A stretch of DNA of 64,000 bases from Segetibacter koreensis DSM 18137. GTDB taxonomy: Bacteria; Bacteroidota; Bacteroidia; Chitinophagales; Chitinophagaceae. The DNA is taken from NCBI RefSeq assembly GCF_000374045.1, contig NZ_KB893331.1:1-64000 (forward strand), in the 5' to 3' direction. A model generated the notes under the pieces. It was not told the DNA's origin. It saw only the letters and a list, made by a program, of their open reading frames with translations, and did not search any database. Of this stretch, positions 47,218 through 55,788 are shown piece after piece. The position numbers and the translations under genes were made by a program. The first letter of the stretch is position 1. The number at the start of each line of letters is the position of its first letter.

Positions 47218-48261
47218 ATGAAAAGCGGATTTTTTTGGTTAACAATCTTTCTTATATCTTTTACTATTGTTTTAGCCGGTTGTAAAGTTCACAACAAGGC
47301 GTCAGGAAATAAATCTCAATCAATGATAAATGACAGAAATGCTAAAAAAGTAAATCAAGGCAAAGAAAAGCAGCGCAAAGAATTGTATAGCTTATTGGGA
47401 AAATTGCCTGACAGGCATAGGCCTATATCTGTAAAAGTAATTTCGAAGGAAGAAACTGATGAGATGATTGTAGAAAAATTATTGCTTGACCTAAATGGGA
47501 TAGAAGAAGTTCCTGCTTATTTTACAAAACCTAAAAACAGTATTGGCAAAATACCGGTTGTATTATTTAATCATTCACATTTTGGAGAATATGAAGTAGG
47601 AAAAAATGAATTTATACGCGGCAGAAAAGAAATGCAAAAACCGCCTTTTGCTTTAGCCCTTGCCCGTGCTGGTTATGCAGGCTTGTGTATAGATAGTTGG
47701 GCATTTGGCGAACGGCAGAAATCAACGGAAATAGAAACTTTTAAAGAAATGCTTTGGAAAGGCCAGGTAATGTGGGGCATGATGGTATATGATGATTTAC
47801 GGGCACTGGATTATTTGACAACTAGAGATGATGTAGATACCAAACGGATTGCAACAATGGGAATGTCGATGGGCAGCACTATGTCATGGTGGCTCGCAGC
47901 CCTGGATGAGAGAATAAAAGTTTGCGTCGATTTGTGCTGCTTAACCGATTTTCAAACCTTATTGGAAGAAAAAGCACTTAGTTTACATGGCATTTATTAT
48001 TTTGTGCCTGACTTGCTTAATCATTTCAGTACCTCGCAGATTAATGCACTTATTTCACCCCGTCCTCACTTTGGGCTTGCCGGTCGGTTAGACCCTTTAA
48101 CTCCTTTAAAAGGGTTGGAAATAATTAATAAAAATTTAAAGGACGCTTATCAAAAAGACGGAGCCCCTGATGCATGGCAATTGAAGATTTATAACATTGG
48201 GCACCAGGAAACACCTGAGATGCGACAGGATATTATGATGTTTTTGAAAAAATGGTTGTAG
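47218..48261 (+). CDS. lipoprotein alpha/beta hydrolase
   Basis: 347 residues from ATG 47218; earlier in-frame ATGs at 47188 and 47203 exist, but MKSGFFWLTIFLISFTIVLA followed by GC gives a clean lipobox (Cys22). The catalytic domain has the nucleophile motif GMSMGS (Ser in MGMSMGSTMSWW), LDPLTPL (Asp) and NIGHQET (His). It resembles dienelactone hydrolase or acetylxylan-esterase relatives. It is probably an outer-membrane or periplasm-facing hydrolase with unknown substrate. Confidence 0.8.
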   Translation: MKSGFFWLTIFLISFTIVLAGCKVHNKASGNKSQSMINDRNAKKVNQGKEKQRKELYSLLGKLPDRHRPISVKVISKEETDEMIVEKLLLDLNGIEEVPAYFTKPKNSIGKIPVVLFNHSHFGEYEVGKNEFIRGRKEMQKPPFALALARAGYAGLCIDSWAFGERQKSTEIETFKEMLWKGQVMWGMMVYDDLRALDYLTTRDDVDTKRIATMGMSMGSTMSWWLAALDERIKVCVDLCCLTDFQTLLEEKALSLHGIYYFVPDLLNHFSTSQINALISPRPHFGLAGRLDPLTPLKGLEIINKNLKDAYQKDGAPDAWQLKIYNIGHQETPEMRQDIMMFLKKWL

Positions 48262-48527
48262 CTATTTAATAATGAAAAAAATGACTAAGAAAAACAAAAG
48301 TGATTGCAGTGAGAAAAATTTACTTTAGTCCATAATCAATAAACAGAAAGTTTTAATAGCCGGAAGAAAATGATTTTTGCTATGGCATGTTAAAAACGTG
48401 TTTTAGCCTTCAATTAAGGGATGATAATTTTTTATAAGAACAACTTAAAAATTTGTTTTTAGCATTTTACATTCTTTTCTATCAAAATTTAAAGCCTCAA
48501 TTTGTCGTCAAGCCTTAATTTTACATA

Positions 48528-49559
48528 ATGCCTTATTTTAATTTAAATGATACTATAAACTTATTTTCAAAAGTAACACCCCGGCGTGCCTTTAATGCCA
48601 TAAGGGTTTGGAGCAGTTATCGTTTGAGCAGAGTCATAGGCAGACCTATACAATGGGGTTATCCTATTTCAGTTTCTATTGAGCCAACTACTTCCTGCAA
48701 TCTGCGTTGTCCTGAATGCCCGAGTGGTTTACGTGCTTTTACACGGCCTACTGGTATGCTTAAAAAAGATTTTTTTCGCCGTACTATAGATGATATTTAT
48801 AAAGAACTTACTTATCTTATATTTTATTTCCAGGGAGAACCATATTTAAATCCTGATTTTCTGGAAATGGTAAAATACGCTTCAGACAAAGGTATTTATA
48901 CGGCTACCAGTACCAACGCTCACTATCTGACCGATGCGAACGCAAAAAAGACTGTTGAAAGCGGACTTGATCGACTGATTATTTCCATTGATGGAACTAC
49001 TCAGGATGTATACAAACAATATAGGGTAGGGGGCAATATTGAAAAGGTATTGCAAGGTGCCAAGAACATTGTAAAATGGAAGAAAGAATTGAAAAGCAAA
49101 ACTCCTTTTGTATTTTTTCAATTTCTTGTAGTAAAACACAACGAGCACCAGATAGAAGAGATAAAACAAATGGCGAAAGAAATTGGTGTTGACCAGGTAA
49201 GGTTTAAGACAGCCCAGGTTTACGATTACGAAAATGACCCGAACCAATTAATTCCCACCATAGACAAATATAGCCGCTATCGCAAAGGAAAAGATGGAAA
49301 GATGAAAAGTAAAAGCGGGCTGGGAAATCACTGCTGGAAACTTTGGCAAGGCAACGTTATATCGTGGGATGGATTAGTAGTGCCATGCTGTTTTGATAAA
49401 GATGCAGCGCATCGATTAGGAAACCTGCAGGTGCAAACTTTTAAAGAAGTGTGGAATAACGAAAACTATAAGCAATTTCGCAAAGAAATAATGAGCAGTC
49501 GCAAAAACATTGATATTTGTGCAAATTGTAGTGAAGGTTTGAAAGTGTGGGAAGATTAA
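48528..49559 (+). CDS. radical SAM protein with SPASM domain
   Basis: 343 residues. The radical SAM cluster motif Cys57-x3-Cys61-x2-Cys64 lies in TTSCNLRCPECPSG, with FQGEPYLNP (the GGEP position) and the C-terminal SPASM-type cysteines in CWKLWQGN, VPCCFDKD and DICANC. It uses SAM to make a radical and modifies a peptide, protein or small molecule; the substrate is unknown. The adjacent MarR gene lies 54 nt downstream on the same strand, so they may share a transcript. No convincing precursor peptide is seen. Confidence 0.85.
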   Translation: MPYFNLNDTINLFSKVTPRRAFNAIRVWSSYRLSRVIGRPIQWGYPISVSIEPTTSCNLRCPECPSGLRAFTRPTGMLKKDFFRRTIDDIYKELTYLIFYFQGEPYLNPDFLEMVKYASDKGIYTATSTNAHYLTDANAKKTVESGLDRLIISIDGTTQDVYKQYRVGGNIEKVLQGAKNIVKWKKELKSKTPFVFFQFLVVKHNEHQIEEIKQMAKEIGVDQVRFKTAQVYDYENDPNQLIPTIDKYSRYRKGKDGKMKSKSGLGNHCWKLWQGNVISWDGLVVPCCFDKDAAHRLGNLQVQTFKEVWNNENYKQFRKEIMSSRKNIDICANCSEGLKVWED

Positions 49560-49613
49560 ATTCATTAATTTTAATAAGCAAAAAATAATATTTCCTGTTT
49601 ACAACAAGTGAGC

Positions 49614-50066
49614 ATGGCTATCGAAAAAGAAATTCCAAAAAGTTATTTACGAAATTCAAGTCATAAGACACTTGTAAATATAATTTTCACTTCCAACTGG
49701 ATTCTGGAAAGGTTAAAACAATTTCTGGAAAATGAAGATATTACTCATCAGCAATACAACATTCTTCGTATTCTCAGCAATAGCGAAACTCCTCTGTCTA
49801 CGTTGCAAATAAGAGAGCGTATGCTCGACAAAATGAGTGATACCAGCCGAATAGTGGAACGTCTTTTAAAAAAAGATTTGGTCAATAAGCAAATATGTAG
49901 GTACGATAAACGTTTAGTTGATGTTACCCTCAGTGAAAAAGGGCTTAAGCTTCTACATCGTCTCGAAAAAAAAACGCATGAATTGGATGGCATTGTTTCT
50001 AACCTGACGGATAAAGATATAGATACAGTAAATCAATTGCTTGATAAGATAAGAGAGAAAGCTTAG
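49614..50066 (+). CDS. MarR family transcriptional regulator
   Basis: 150 residues from ATG 49614 (a GTG two codons earlier is possible). Winged helix-turn-helix with ITHQQYNILRILSNSETPLS, IRERMLDKMSDTSRIVERLL (recognition helix), and the wing DKRLVDVTLSEKGL. It binds DNA as a dimer and usually responds to a small ligand. It may regulate the neighbouring radical SAM or GHL10 genes. The next gene starts 34 nt downstream on the same strand. Confidence 0.88.
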   Translation: MAIEKEIPKSYLRNSSHKTLVNIIFTSNWILERLKQFLENEDITHQQYNILRILSNSETPLSTLQIRERMLDKMSDTSRIVERLLKKDLVNKQICRYDKRLVDVTLSEKGLKLLHRLEKKTHELDGIVSNLTDKDIDTVNQLLDKIREKA

Positions 50067-50100
50067 AACGATATTTCAATTTCATTTACCATTAGATTTT

Positions 50101-51579
50101 ATGAGGATTTTCATAATTATTATTTTTTGCACAATTTATTCATTCAGCATATTTGCTCAGAAACCACCTCAATACGAATTTAGAGCGGTATGGGTAGCTA
50201 CGGTTGAAAATATTGACTGGCCAAGCAAAAAAGGCTTACCTGTAGAACAACAAAAAGAAGAATTTATTCGCCTTCTTGACATGCACAAGAAAAATGGAAT
50301 GAATGCAATAATAATGCAGATAAGACCGGTCGCCGATGCATTTTATCCATCCCGTTTTGAGCCATGGAGTGAATATCTTACAGGAAAACAAGGATTAGCC
50401 CCAACCCCGTATTACGACCCATTACAATTTATGATAGAAGAAACGCACAAGCGTGGAATGGAATTTCATGCGTGGATGAATCCATATCGTGCGGTCTTTA
50501 ATGTTAATCGTTCTTCTGTTGCTCCCGGTCATATTACCAAATTATTTCCGCAGTGGTTCGTGACTTATGGAAACACGAAATATTTTGATCCCGGTTTACC
50601 AGAAGTTCGTGATCATGTAAATCGAATAGTGAGAGATCTGGTAGAAAGGTACGACCTCGATGCCATTCATTTCGATGACTACTTTTATCCATATCACATT
50701 GCAGGCAAAGAATTTCCGGATGATGTAAGTTATTCAAAATACGGTAATGGTATAGACAGAGGTGACTGGCGCAGAAACAATGTCGACAGCATAATAAAAA
50801 TGCTTGGCGAAACCATCAAAAGCGTAAATCCACGGGTAAAGTTTGGTATCAGTCCCTTTGGTGTATGGAGAAATAGCAGCAAAGACCAGCGGGGAAGCGA
50901 TTCCAAAGCCGGTGTTACTAATTATGATGATTTGTATGCTGACATTTTATTATGGCTCGAAAAAGGATGGGTAGATTATGTAGCCCCACAGTTGTACTGG
51001 GAAACCACGCAAAAATCTGTAGGCTTCAATATGCTTTTAGATTGGTGGGCCAATAATACTTATGGCAGAAATTTGTACATAGGTCATGGTATTTACAGAG
51101 CCCTCGAAGCCAGGACCGGTTCATGGAAAAATGCCAACGAACTTCCCAGCCAGGTAAAAGCAGTAAGGGCTAATCCCAACGTGCAGGGAAGCATTTATTT
51201 CAGCAGTGCAAGCTTCGCTAGGAATCCCAACGGATGGAGCGACAGCCTTCGAAACAATTATTATAAATATCCCGCTTTAATTCCGCCTATAAAGTGGATC
51301 GACTCCATTCCGCCTATCAGTCCCTTGTTAGAAAACTTAAATGAAGACCAGGTCAGATTATATTATCGTGGCGTTGAACCCATTAAAGGATTTGCAATAT
51401 ATACATTACCCGCTGGCGCAGAAGAGAATATAAATGATGCTACGCTTGCAGCAATCTTGGTTGCTGATAAGACCATTGATGTAAATCTCTCCTCCATTCC
51501 TTCAAACAGCGGAGATAAAATTTTCGTTTCTTCAATAGATAGAAATAATAATGTGAGTGAGTGGGTGCAGTTGAGATAA
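50101..51579 (+). CDS. family 10 glycosyl hydrolase-like protein (GHL10), secreted
   Basis: 492 residues. Signal peptide at 1-19 (MRIFIIIIFCTIYSFSIFAQ). The catalytic domain begins EFRAVWVATVENIDWPS and includes GMNAIIMQIRPVADAFYPS, HAWMNPYRA, and IHFDDYFYP with the DxD catalytic pair, then FGISPFGVWR and DYVAPQLYW. This is the GHL10 (DUF187) type, proposed to act on peptidoglycan-like or polysaccharide substrates. The C-terminal ~90 residues form a beta-sandwich domain. Confidence 0.9.
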   Translation: MRIFIIIIFCTIYSFSIFAQKPPQYEFRAVWVATVENIDWPSKKGLPVEQQKEEFIRLLDMHKKNGMNAIIMQIRPVADAFYPSRFEPWSEYLTGKQGLAPTPYYDPLQFMIEETHKRGMEFHAWMNPYRAVFNVNRSSVAPGHITKLFPQWFVTYGNTKYFDPGLPEVRDHVNRIVRDLVERYDLDAIHFDDYFYPYHIAGKEFPDDVSYSKYGNGIDRGDWRRNNVDSIIKMLGETIKSVNPRVKFGISPFGVWRNSSKDQRGSDSKAGVTNYDDLYADILLWLEKGWVDYVAPQLYWETTQKSVGFNMLLDWWANNTYGRNLYIGHGIYRALEARTGSWKNANELPSQVKAVRANPNVQGSIYFSSASFARNPNGWSDSLRNNYYKYPALIPPIKWIDSIPPISPLLENLNEDQVRLYYRGVEPIKGFAIYTLPAGAEENINDATLAAILVADKTIDVNLSSIPSNSGDKIFVSSIDRNNNVSEWVQLR

Positions 51580-51796
51580 GACCGACTTTTAAATTTTTTG
51601 GTTACCAGCTTTACCAGCTTTTTCTACATCCTTGTGTCACTCACTTGTACTTATAGATTCTTTATTCAGCTTTTTCAAACATTTATACTTTTAATCTTTT
51701 ATCTAATTCAATCTTTTATAACAACAACTACTGCTCTTGCAATTGCAAAACTTTTACCTTTGACCTTCAATTGCAAAACCTTTCAATTTTAATCAT

Positions 51797-53017
51797 ATGC
51801 CAGGCTTTGAACTATGGGGCGCAGAAGAGCAGAAAGAAGTAAATGACGTTTTGGAAACCGGAATTTTAATGCGTTACGGGTTTGATGGAGCGAGAAAAGG
51901 AATCTGGAAAGCCAAAGAACTTGAGGCAGAAATATGCAACACATTTGGCAGCCAATATGCTCAGCTTACCAGCAGCGGAACTGCCGCGTTAACCACTGCA
52001 ATGGCAGCATTAGGCATCGGCTATGGGGATGAAGTGATCATGCCCACCTTCACCTTTGTAGCAAGTTTTGAAGCGGTACTGAGCGTCGGCGCTATTCCTG
52101 TACTGGTAGATGTAGATAAAACACTAACACTTGACCCGGATGCAGTTAAGGAAGCTATTACGCCAAATACAAAATGTATTATGCCGGTGCATATGTGTGG
52201 CAGTATGGCAAATTTAGACGCGTTAAGAAACATTTGCGAACAGCACGACCTGTTATTGCTCGAAGATGCATGTCAAAGCATTGGTGCTACGTACAAAGGC
52301 AAAGCTGTTGGCACAATTGGCGATGCAGGAACGTTTAGTTTCGACTTTGTAAAGACAATGACTTGCGGTGAAGGCGGTGTGGTAATGACCAATAAAGAAG
52401 ATGTATATATAAAATGTGATGGCTACACTGATCATGGACACGATCACAAAGGCGGAGCAGATCGCGGAGCTGATGATCATCCTTTTATAGGTTATAATTA
52501 CAGAATAAGTGAGTTGCATGCAGCAGTAGGCCTCGCACAAATAAGGAAAGTACAACGATTTTTAGATATTCAGAAGAAAAATTACTCCCAGCTCAGGCAG
52601 ATTATTTCACAGGTGCCCGAAGTTACTTTTCGTTCAGTTCCTGATCCTGACGGAGATAGCTGCACATTTTTAAGCTGGTTTTTACCTTCTGAAGAAATTA
52701 CGCAAGCCTTTGTAGAAGAAATGAAATCGCAAGGAATTTTAGGTGGCAACTTTTATTGGTATAAAAACAACTGGCACTATATAAGCAAATGGGATCACTT
52801 AAAAAATGCCAGTCTTTTAACTGGTCTCAGCCATGCCGTTACAGAAAAACTGCGATCATATGCAACCCAAAAATTTCCGGCAAGTGACGCCATTATGGGC
52901 AGATGCATTTCAACTTCTATAAGTCTCGCATGGACAGATGAACAGATAAAAGAAAAAGGAGAAAAAATGGTAGCTGCCATTCGTAAGGTATTAACTGCTC
53001 AACATAACTTAGTTTAA
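51797..53017 (+). CDS. DegT/DnrJ/EryC1/StrS-type aminotransferase
   Basis: 406 residues of the sugar aminotransferase family. PLP lysine in FDFVKTMTCGEGG (Lys186), TSSGTAALTTAMAALGIGYG (58-77) at the N-terminus of the active site, EDACQSIGA (156-164), and the family end with TTSISLAWT-type residues. Such enzymes transaminate keto-sugars or related molecules for cell-surface or antibiotic sugars; no sugar cluster is adjacent, so the substrate is uncertain. Confidence 0.88.
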   Translation: MPGFELWGAEEQKEVNDVLETGILMRYGFDGARKGIWKAKELEAEICNTFGSQYAQLTSSGTAALTTAMAALGIGYGDEVIMPTFTFVASFEAVLSVGAIPVLVDVDKTLTLDPDAVKEAITPNTKCIMPVHMCGSMANLDALRNICEQHDLLLLEDACQSIGATYKGKAVGTIGDAGTFSFDFVKTMTCGEGGVVMTNKEDVYIKCDGYTDHGHDHKGGADRGADDHPFIGYNYRISELHAAVGLAQIRKVQRFLDIQKKNYSQLRQIISQVPEVTFRSVPDPDGDSCTFLSWFLPSEEITQAFVEEMKSQGILGGNFYWYKNNWHYISKWDHLKNASLLTGLSHAVTEKLRSYATQKFPASDAIMGRCISTSISLAWTDEQIKEKGEKMVAAIRKVLTAQHNLV

Positions 53018-53026
53018 AGTTCCTTT

Positions 53027-53386
53027 TTAATAGATAAACGGTTGCCGCGTTCCAATACCTTTCCCTTCCAGGTGATCGGTATAAGAAACACTGCCCAATC
53101 GAAATTTTACAGGAAATTTAAGTGTTCTTTCAATTTGCAATTCTTTGCGGCAAAAAAAACCTAAAGAATTAAAATAATAAGTTGATGGTACCGTTTTAAG
53201 AGCAGAATTACTAATTCCATTCAGGTGATACTGGTTTATAAAAGGCATAAAAACAATTTGAACTTTTTTCGTAGTATCAGCAACGGTTTCCTGTTTCACA
53301 GAAGACAGAGCAGTAAAATTACTTTGTCCTTTTGAACAAAAACATACAAATAAAATTAGAAAGAAACAAATGGACGAACATTTCAT
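53027..53386 (-). CDS. short secreted conserved protein
   Basis: 119 residues from ATG 53386 (a longer frame exists but this gives the signal peptide MKCSSICFFLILFVCFCSKG). The mature part ends KFPVKFRLGSVSYTDHLEGK, a phrase conserved in a Bacteroidota group of short secreted proteins. Function unknown. It is divergent from rpoN. Confidence 0.7.
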   Translation of the reverse strand: MKCSSICFFLILFVCFCSKGQSNFTALSSVKQETVADTTKKVQIVFMPFINQYHLNGISNSALKTVPSTYYFNSLGFFCRKELQIERTLKFPVKFRLGSVSYTDHLEGKGIGTRQPFIY

Positions 53387-53517
53387 GTTGCCTGCTTTTA
53401 TATGTAAATTTACCTCAAATTGTTGAAGGCTTTTTTTAAAGGATACCTGTAACAGATTTTTGGCAAAATTAAAACATCTAATTTGCGAGTTTTGCGGTTT
53501 GATCCAAGAGGTAAAAA

Positions 53518-54999
53518 ATGTCATTAAGTCAATCATTACAACAGAAGTTATTACAGAAGTTATCGCCTCAGCAAATTCAGTTGATGAAGTTGTTGCAGGT
53601 TCCTACTGCCAATTTGGAAGAACGTGTAAAAGAAGAACTTGAAGAAAATCCCGCCCTGGAGGTTGGTGAAGATGGTCACGATGACTTTGAAGAAGCAGAT
53701 GATTTTAAAAGCGATTCGGAGGACGATTATGACTCAGAAGTCGGTGCTGATGAATACGACAATATTGATCTTAGCGAGTATGTTTCTGAAGGAGATGATG
53801 AAGTCGGGGATTATAAACTGCGCGATGACAATTACCCCGAGATGGATGAAGGAAAGGTTATACCTATAAGGGTTGAAACTTCTTTTCATGAAATGCTTCT
53901 AAACCAGTTAGGTATGATGGAACTGGATGACCGTACCAATAAAATAGCTGAACAAATAGTGGGAAGCATTGATGATGATGGGTATTTGCGAAGAGAAATT
54001 TCATCGATATCTGATGATTTGGCTTTCAGGCAAAATATTCTTTCTTCAGAGGTGGAAATAGAAGGGCTTATAAAAAAAATTCAACAGTTTGATCCACCTG
54101 GTATTTGTGCACGTGATCTTAAAGAGTGTTTGTTACTTCAGCTAAGGCGCAAGCTAAAAGAAGGAAAAGAAGTAGAAATAGCAACGCAGGTGTTAGAGAA
54201 GTACTTTGATGAATTCACAAAAAAACACTACGAAAAAATACAGCGTGGTCTTGGGCTTACCGACGAGCAATTAAAAGCGGTTATCAACCAGATCATCAGG
54301 TTGAACCCGAAGCCCGGTGGAAACATAGGTGAGGTAAATAAAGCAGAAAGTTACGTTGTGCCTGACTTTTTTATTTATAACAATAATGGTACTCTTGAAC
54401 TTACTTTGAATAGCAAAAATGCTCCTGACCTTCGCATTAGTGAAGGCTATAGAGATATGCTGAAAGATTATGAAAAAGGAACTAAAAAAGACAAAAGGCA
54501 AAAAGAAGCGGTTCTTTTTATAAAGCAGAAAATCGACTCGGCAAAGTGGTTTATAGACATGATTAAACAGCGCCAGCAAACATTGATAGGCACTATGTCA
54601 AGTATCATGAACTACCAGAAAGAATTTTTTCTTACCGGTGATGAAACAACACTGAAGCCAATGATCTTAAAAGATATTGCTGAAATGACAGGTCTTGACA
54701 TAAGTACTGTAAGCCGGGTTGCGAACAGTAAATTTGTGCAAACAGAATTTGGAACTTACCGTTTGAAATTTTTCTTTAGTGAATCTTTAAGTACCGATAC
54801 AGGTGAAGAGGTAAGTACTCGCGAGGTAAAAAAGATTTTGAGCAACCTGATTGAGGCTGAAGACAAACGAAAACCATTAAGTGACGAACAGTTAACTGAC
54901 CTGCTGCAGGAAAAAGGTTATAATATAGCTCGCCGTACAGTAGCTAAATACCGTGAACAATTAAACCTTCCTGTTGCCCGGCTGAGAAAGCAGTTATAA
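53518..54999 (+). CDS. rpoN: RNA polymerase sigma-54 factor
   Basis: 493 residues. Region I is the Gln/Leu-rich N-terminus (LSPQQIQLMKLLQVPTANLE), region II is an acidic insertion (about 50-100), and the core-binding and promoter-binding domains follow. The C-terminus carries the RpoN box ARRTVAKYREQLNLPVARLR. It recognises -24/-12 promoters and needs bacterial enhancer-binding proteins, none of which are here. The gene is followed after 6 nt by a membrane-protein gene. Confidence 0.95.
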   Translation: MSLSQSLQQKLLQKLSPQQIQLMKLLQVPTANLEERVKEELEENPALEVGEDGHDDFEEADDFKSDSEDDYDSEVGADEYDNIDLSEYVSEGDDEVGDYKLRDDNYPEMDEGKVIPIRVETSFHEMLLNQLGMMELDDRTNKIAEQIVGSIDDDGYLRREISSISDDLAFRQNILSSEVEIEGLIKKIQQFDPPGICARDLKECLLLQLRRKLKEGKEVEIATQVLEKYFDEFTKKHYEKIQRGLGLTDEQLKAVINQIIRLNPKPGGNIGEVNKAESYVVPDFFIYNNNGTLELTLNSKNAPDLRISEGYRDMLKDYEKGTKKDKRQKEAVLFIKQKIDSAKWFIDMIKQRQQTLIGTMSSIMNYQKEFFLTGDETTLKPMILKDIAEMTGLDISTVSRVANSKFVQTEFGTYRLKFFFSESLSTDTGEEVSTREVKKILSNLIEAEDKRKPLSDEQLTDLLQEKGYNIARRTVAKYREQLNLPVARLRKQL

Positions 55000-55005
55000 G
55001 ATAAA

Positions 55006-55680
55006 ATGAATTATATTCAACCAATACCAAGACAAGCAGAATTTCCACTTCCCCAGGCTCGGATTTTTAAGTTATTGGCAGCATTCTTTTCTTATCTTTT
55101 TCATCCTTTATTTATTTCCGTTTATGTTGCTGCTTACCTTATTTACCTGCATCCTTATTCTTTTTTTGCATTCGATCCGCAACAAAAGTTTTTAAGGCTG
55201 CTTTCAATATTTGTAATAACGGCCTTTTTTCCGGCTTTTACCGTTCTCTTATTATGGCGCCTTCAATTTGCGGATTCGATTCTTTTAAAAACTCAAAAAG
55301 AAAGAATAATTCCGTATGTAGCTTCTATTATTTATTTTTTCTGGGCTTTTTTCGTTGCCCGAAATCTTGAAGGAACACCACCCATTATGGTATCTTTTTT
55401 CCTGGGAACATTTCTTTGTGCGAGTGCGGCTCTTATGGCAAATAATTATTTTAAAATAAGTATGCATGCCTTGGCCGTGGGCGGTGCTGCAACTTTTATG
55501 ATCTTGGCGGGTTTAGTAACAGGCCAACCAATGGGACCTGCTATTGCAATTGCAACTCTTATAACCGGCATAGTTTGCACTTCAAGATTAATTGTTTCAG
55601 ATCATCATCCGATGGAAATTTATTGGGGATTAATTTTAGGAGCGCTGAGCCAGTTAGTTGCAGGCTTTTTTATACTGTAA
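55006..55680 (+). CDS. PAP2-like membrane protein
   Basis: 224 residues with about six membrane helices. KTQKERIIPY, NYFKISMHALAVGG (close to the PSGH block) and SRLIVSDHHPMEIYWG (close to SRxxxxxH) resemble the phosphatase motifs of the PAP2 superfamily, though the first motif is degenerate, so activity is unsure. It lies 6 nt after rpoN and is probably co-transcribed. Confidence 0.7.
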   Translation: MNYIQPIPRQAEFPLPQARIFKLLAAFFSYLFHPLFISVYVAAYLIYLHPYSFFAFDPQQKFLRLLSIFVITAFFPAFTVLLLWRLQFADSILLKTQKERIIPYVASIIYFFWAFFVARNLEGTPPIMVSFFLGTFLCASAALMANNYFKISMHALAVGGAATFMILAGLVTGQPMGPAIAIATLITGIVCTSRLIVSDHHPMEIYWGLILGALSQLVAGFFIL

Positions 55681-55788
55681 AGTTTTTAAAAGGGTGTGCT
55701 ATTAAAATGAGATTTAGTGTATACAATAACCGGGGCGACAACAATAATCCGAAAGGCTTGCTTTAGATTATTTTGCTACTGTAGTTTT

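Noticed and set aside
48272-48328. 18-codon Cys-containing frame before the radical SAM gene, as a precursor peptide
   Set aside because: Lys/Asn-rich and very short, without a leader pattern; insufficient evidence, mentioned only as a lead.
51598-51792. 64-codon frame after GHL10
   Set aside because: Low-complexity, Phe/Leu/Thr-rich, ends right at the aminotransferase start; no support.
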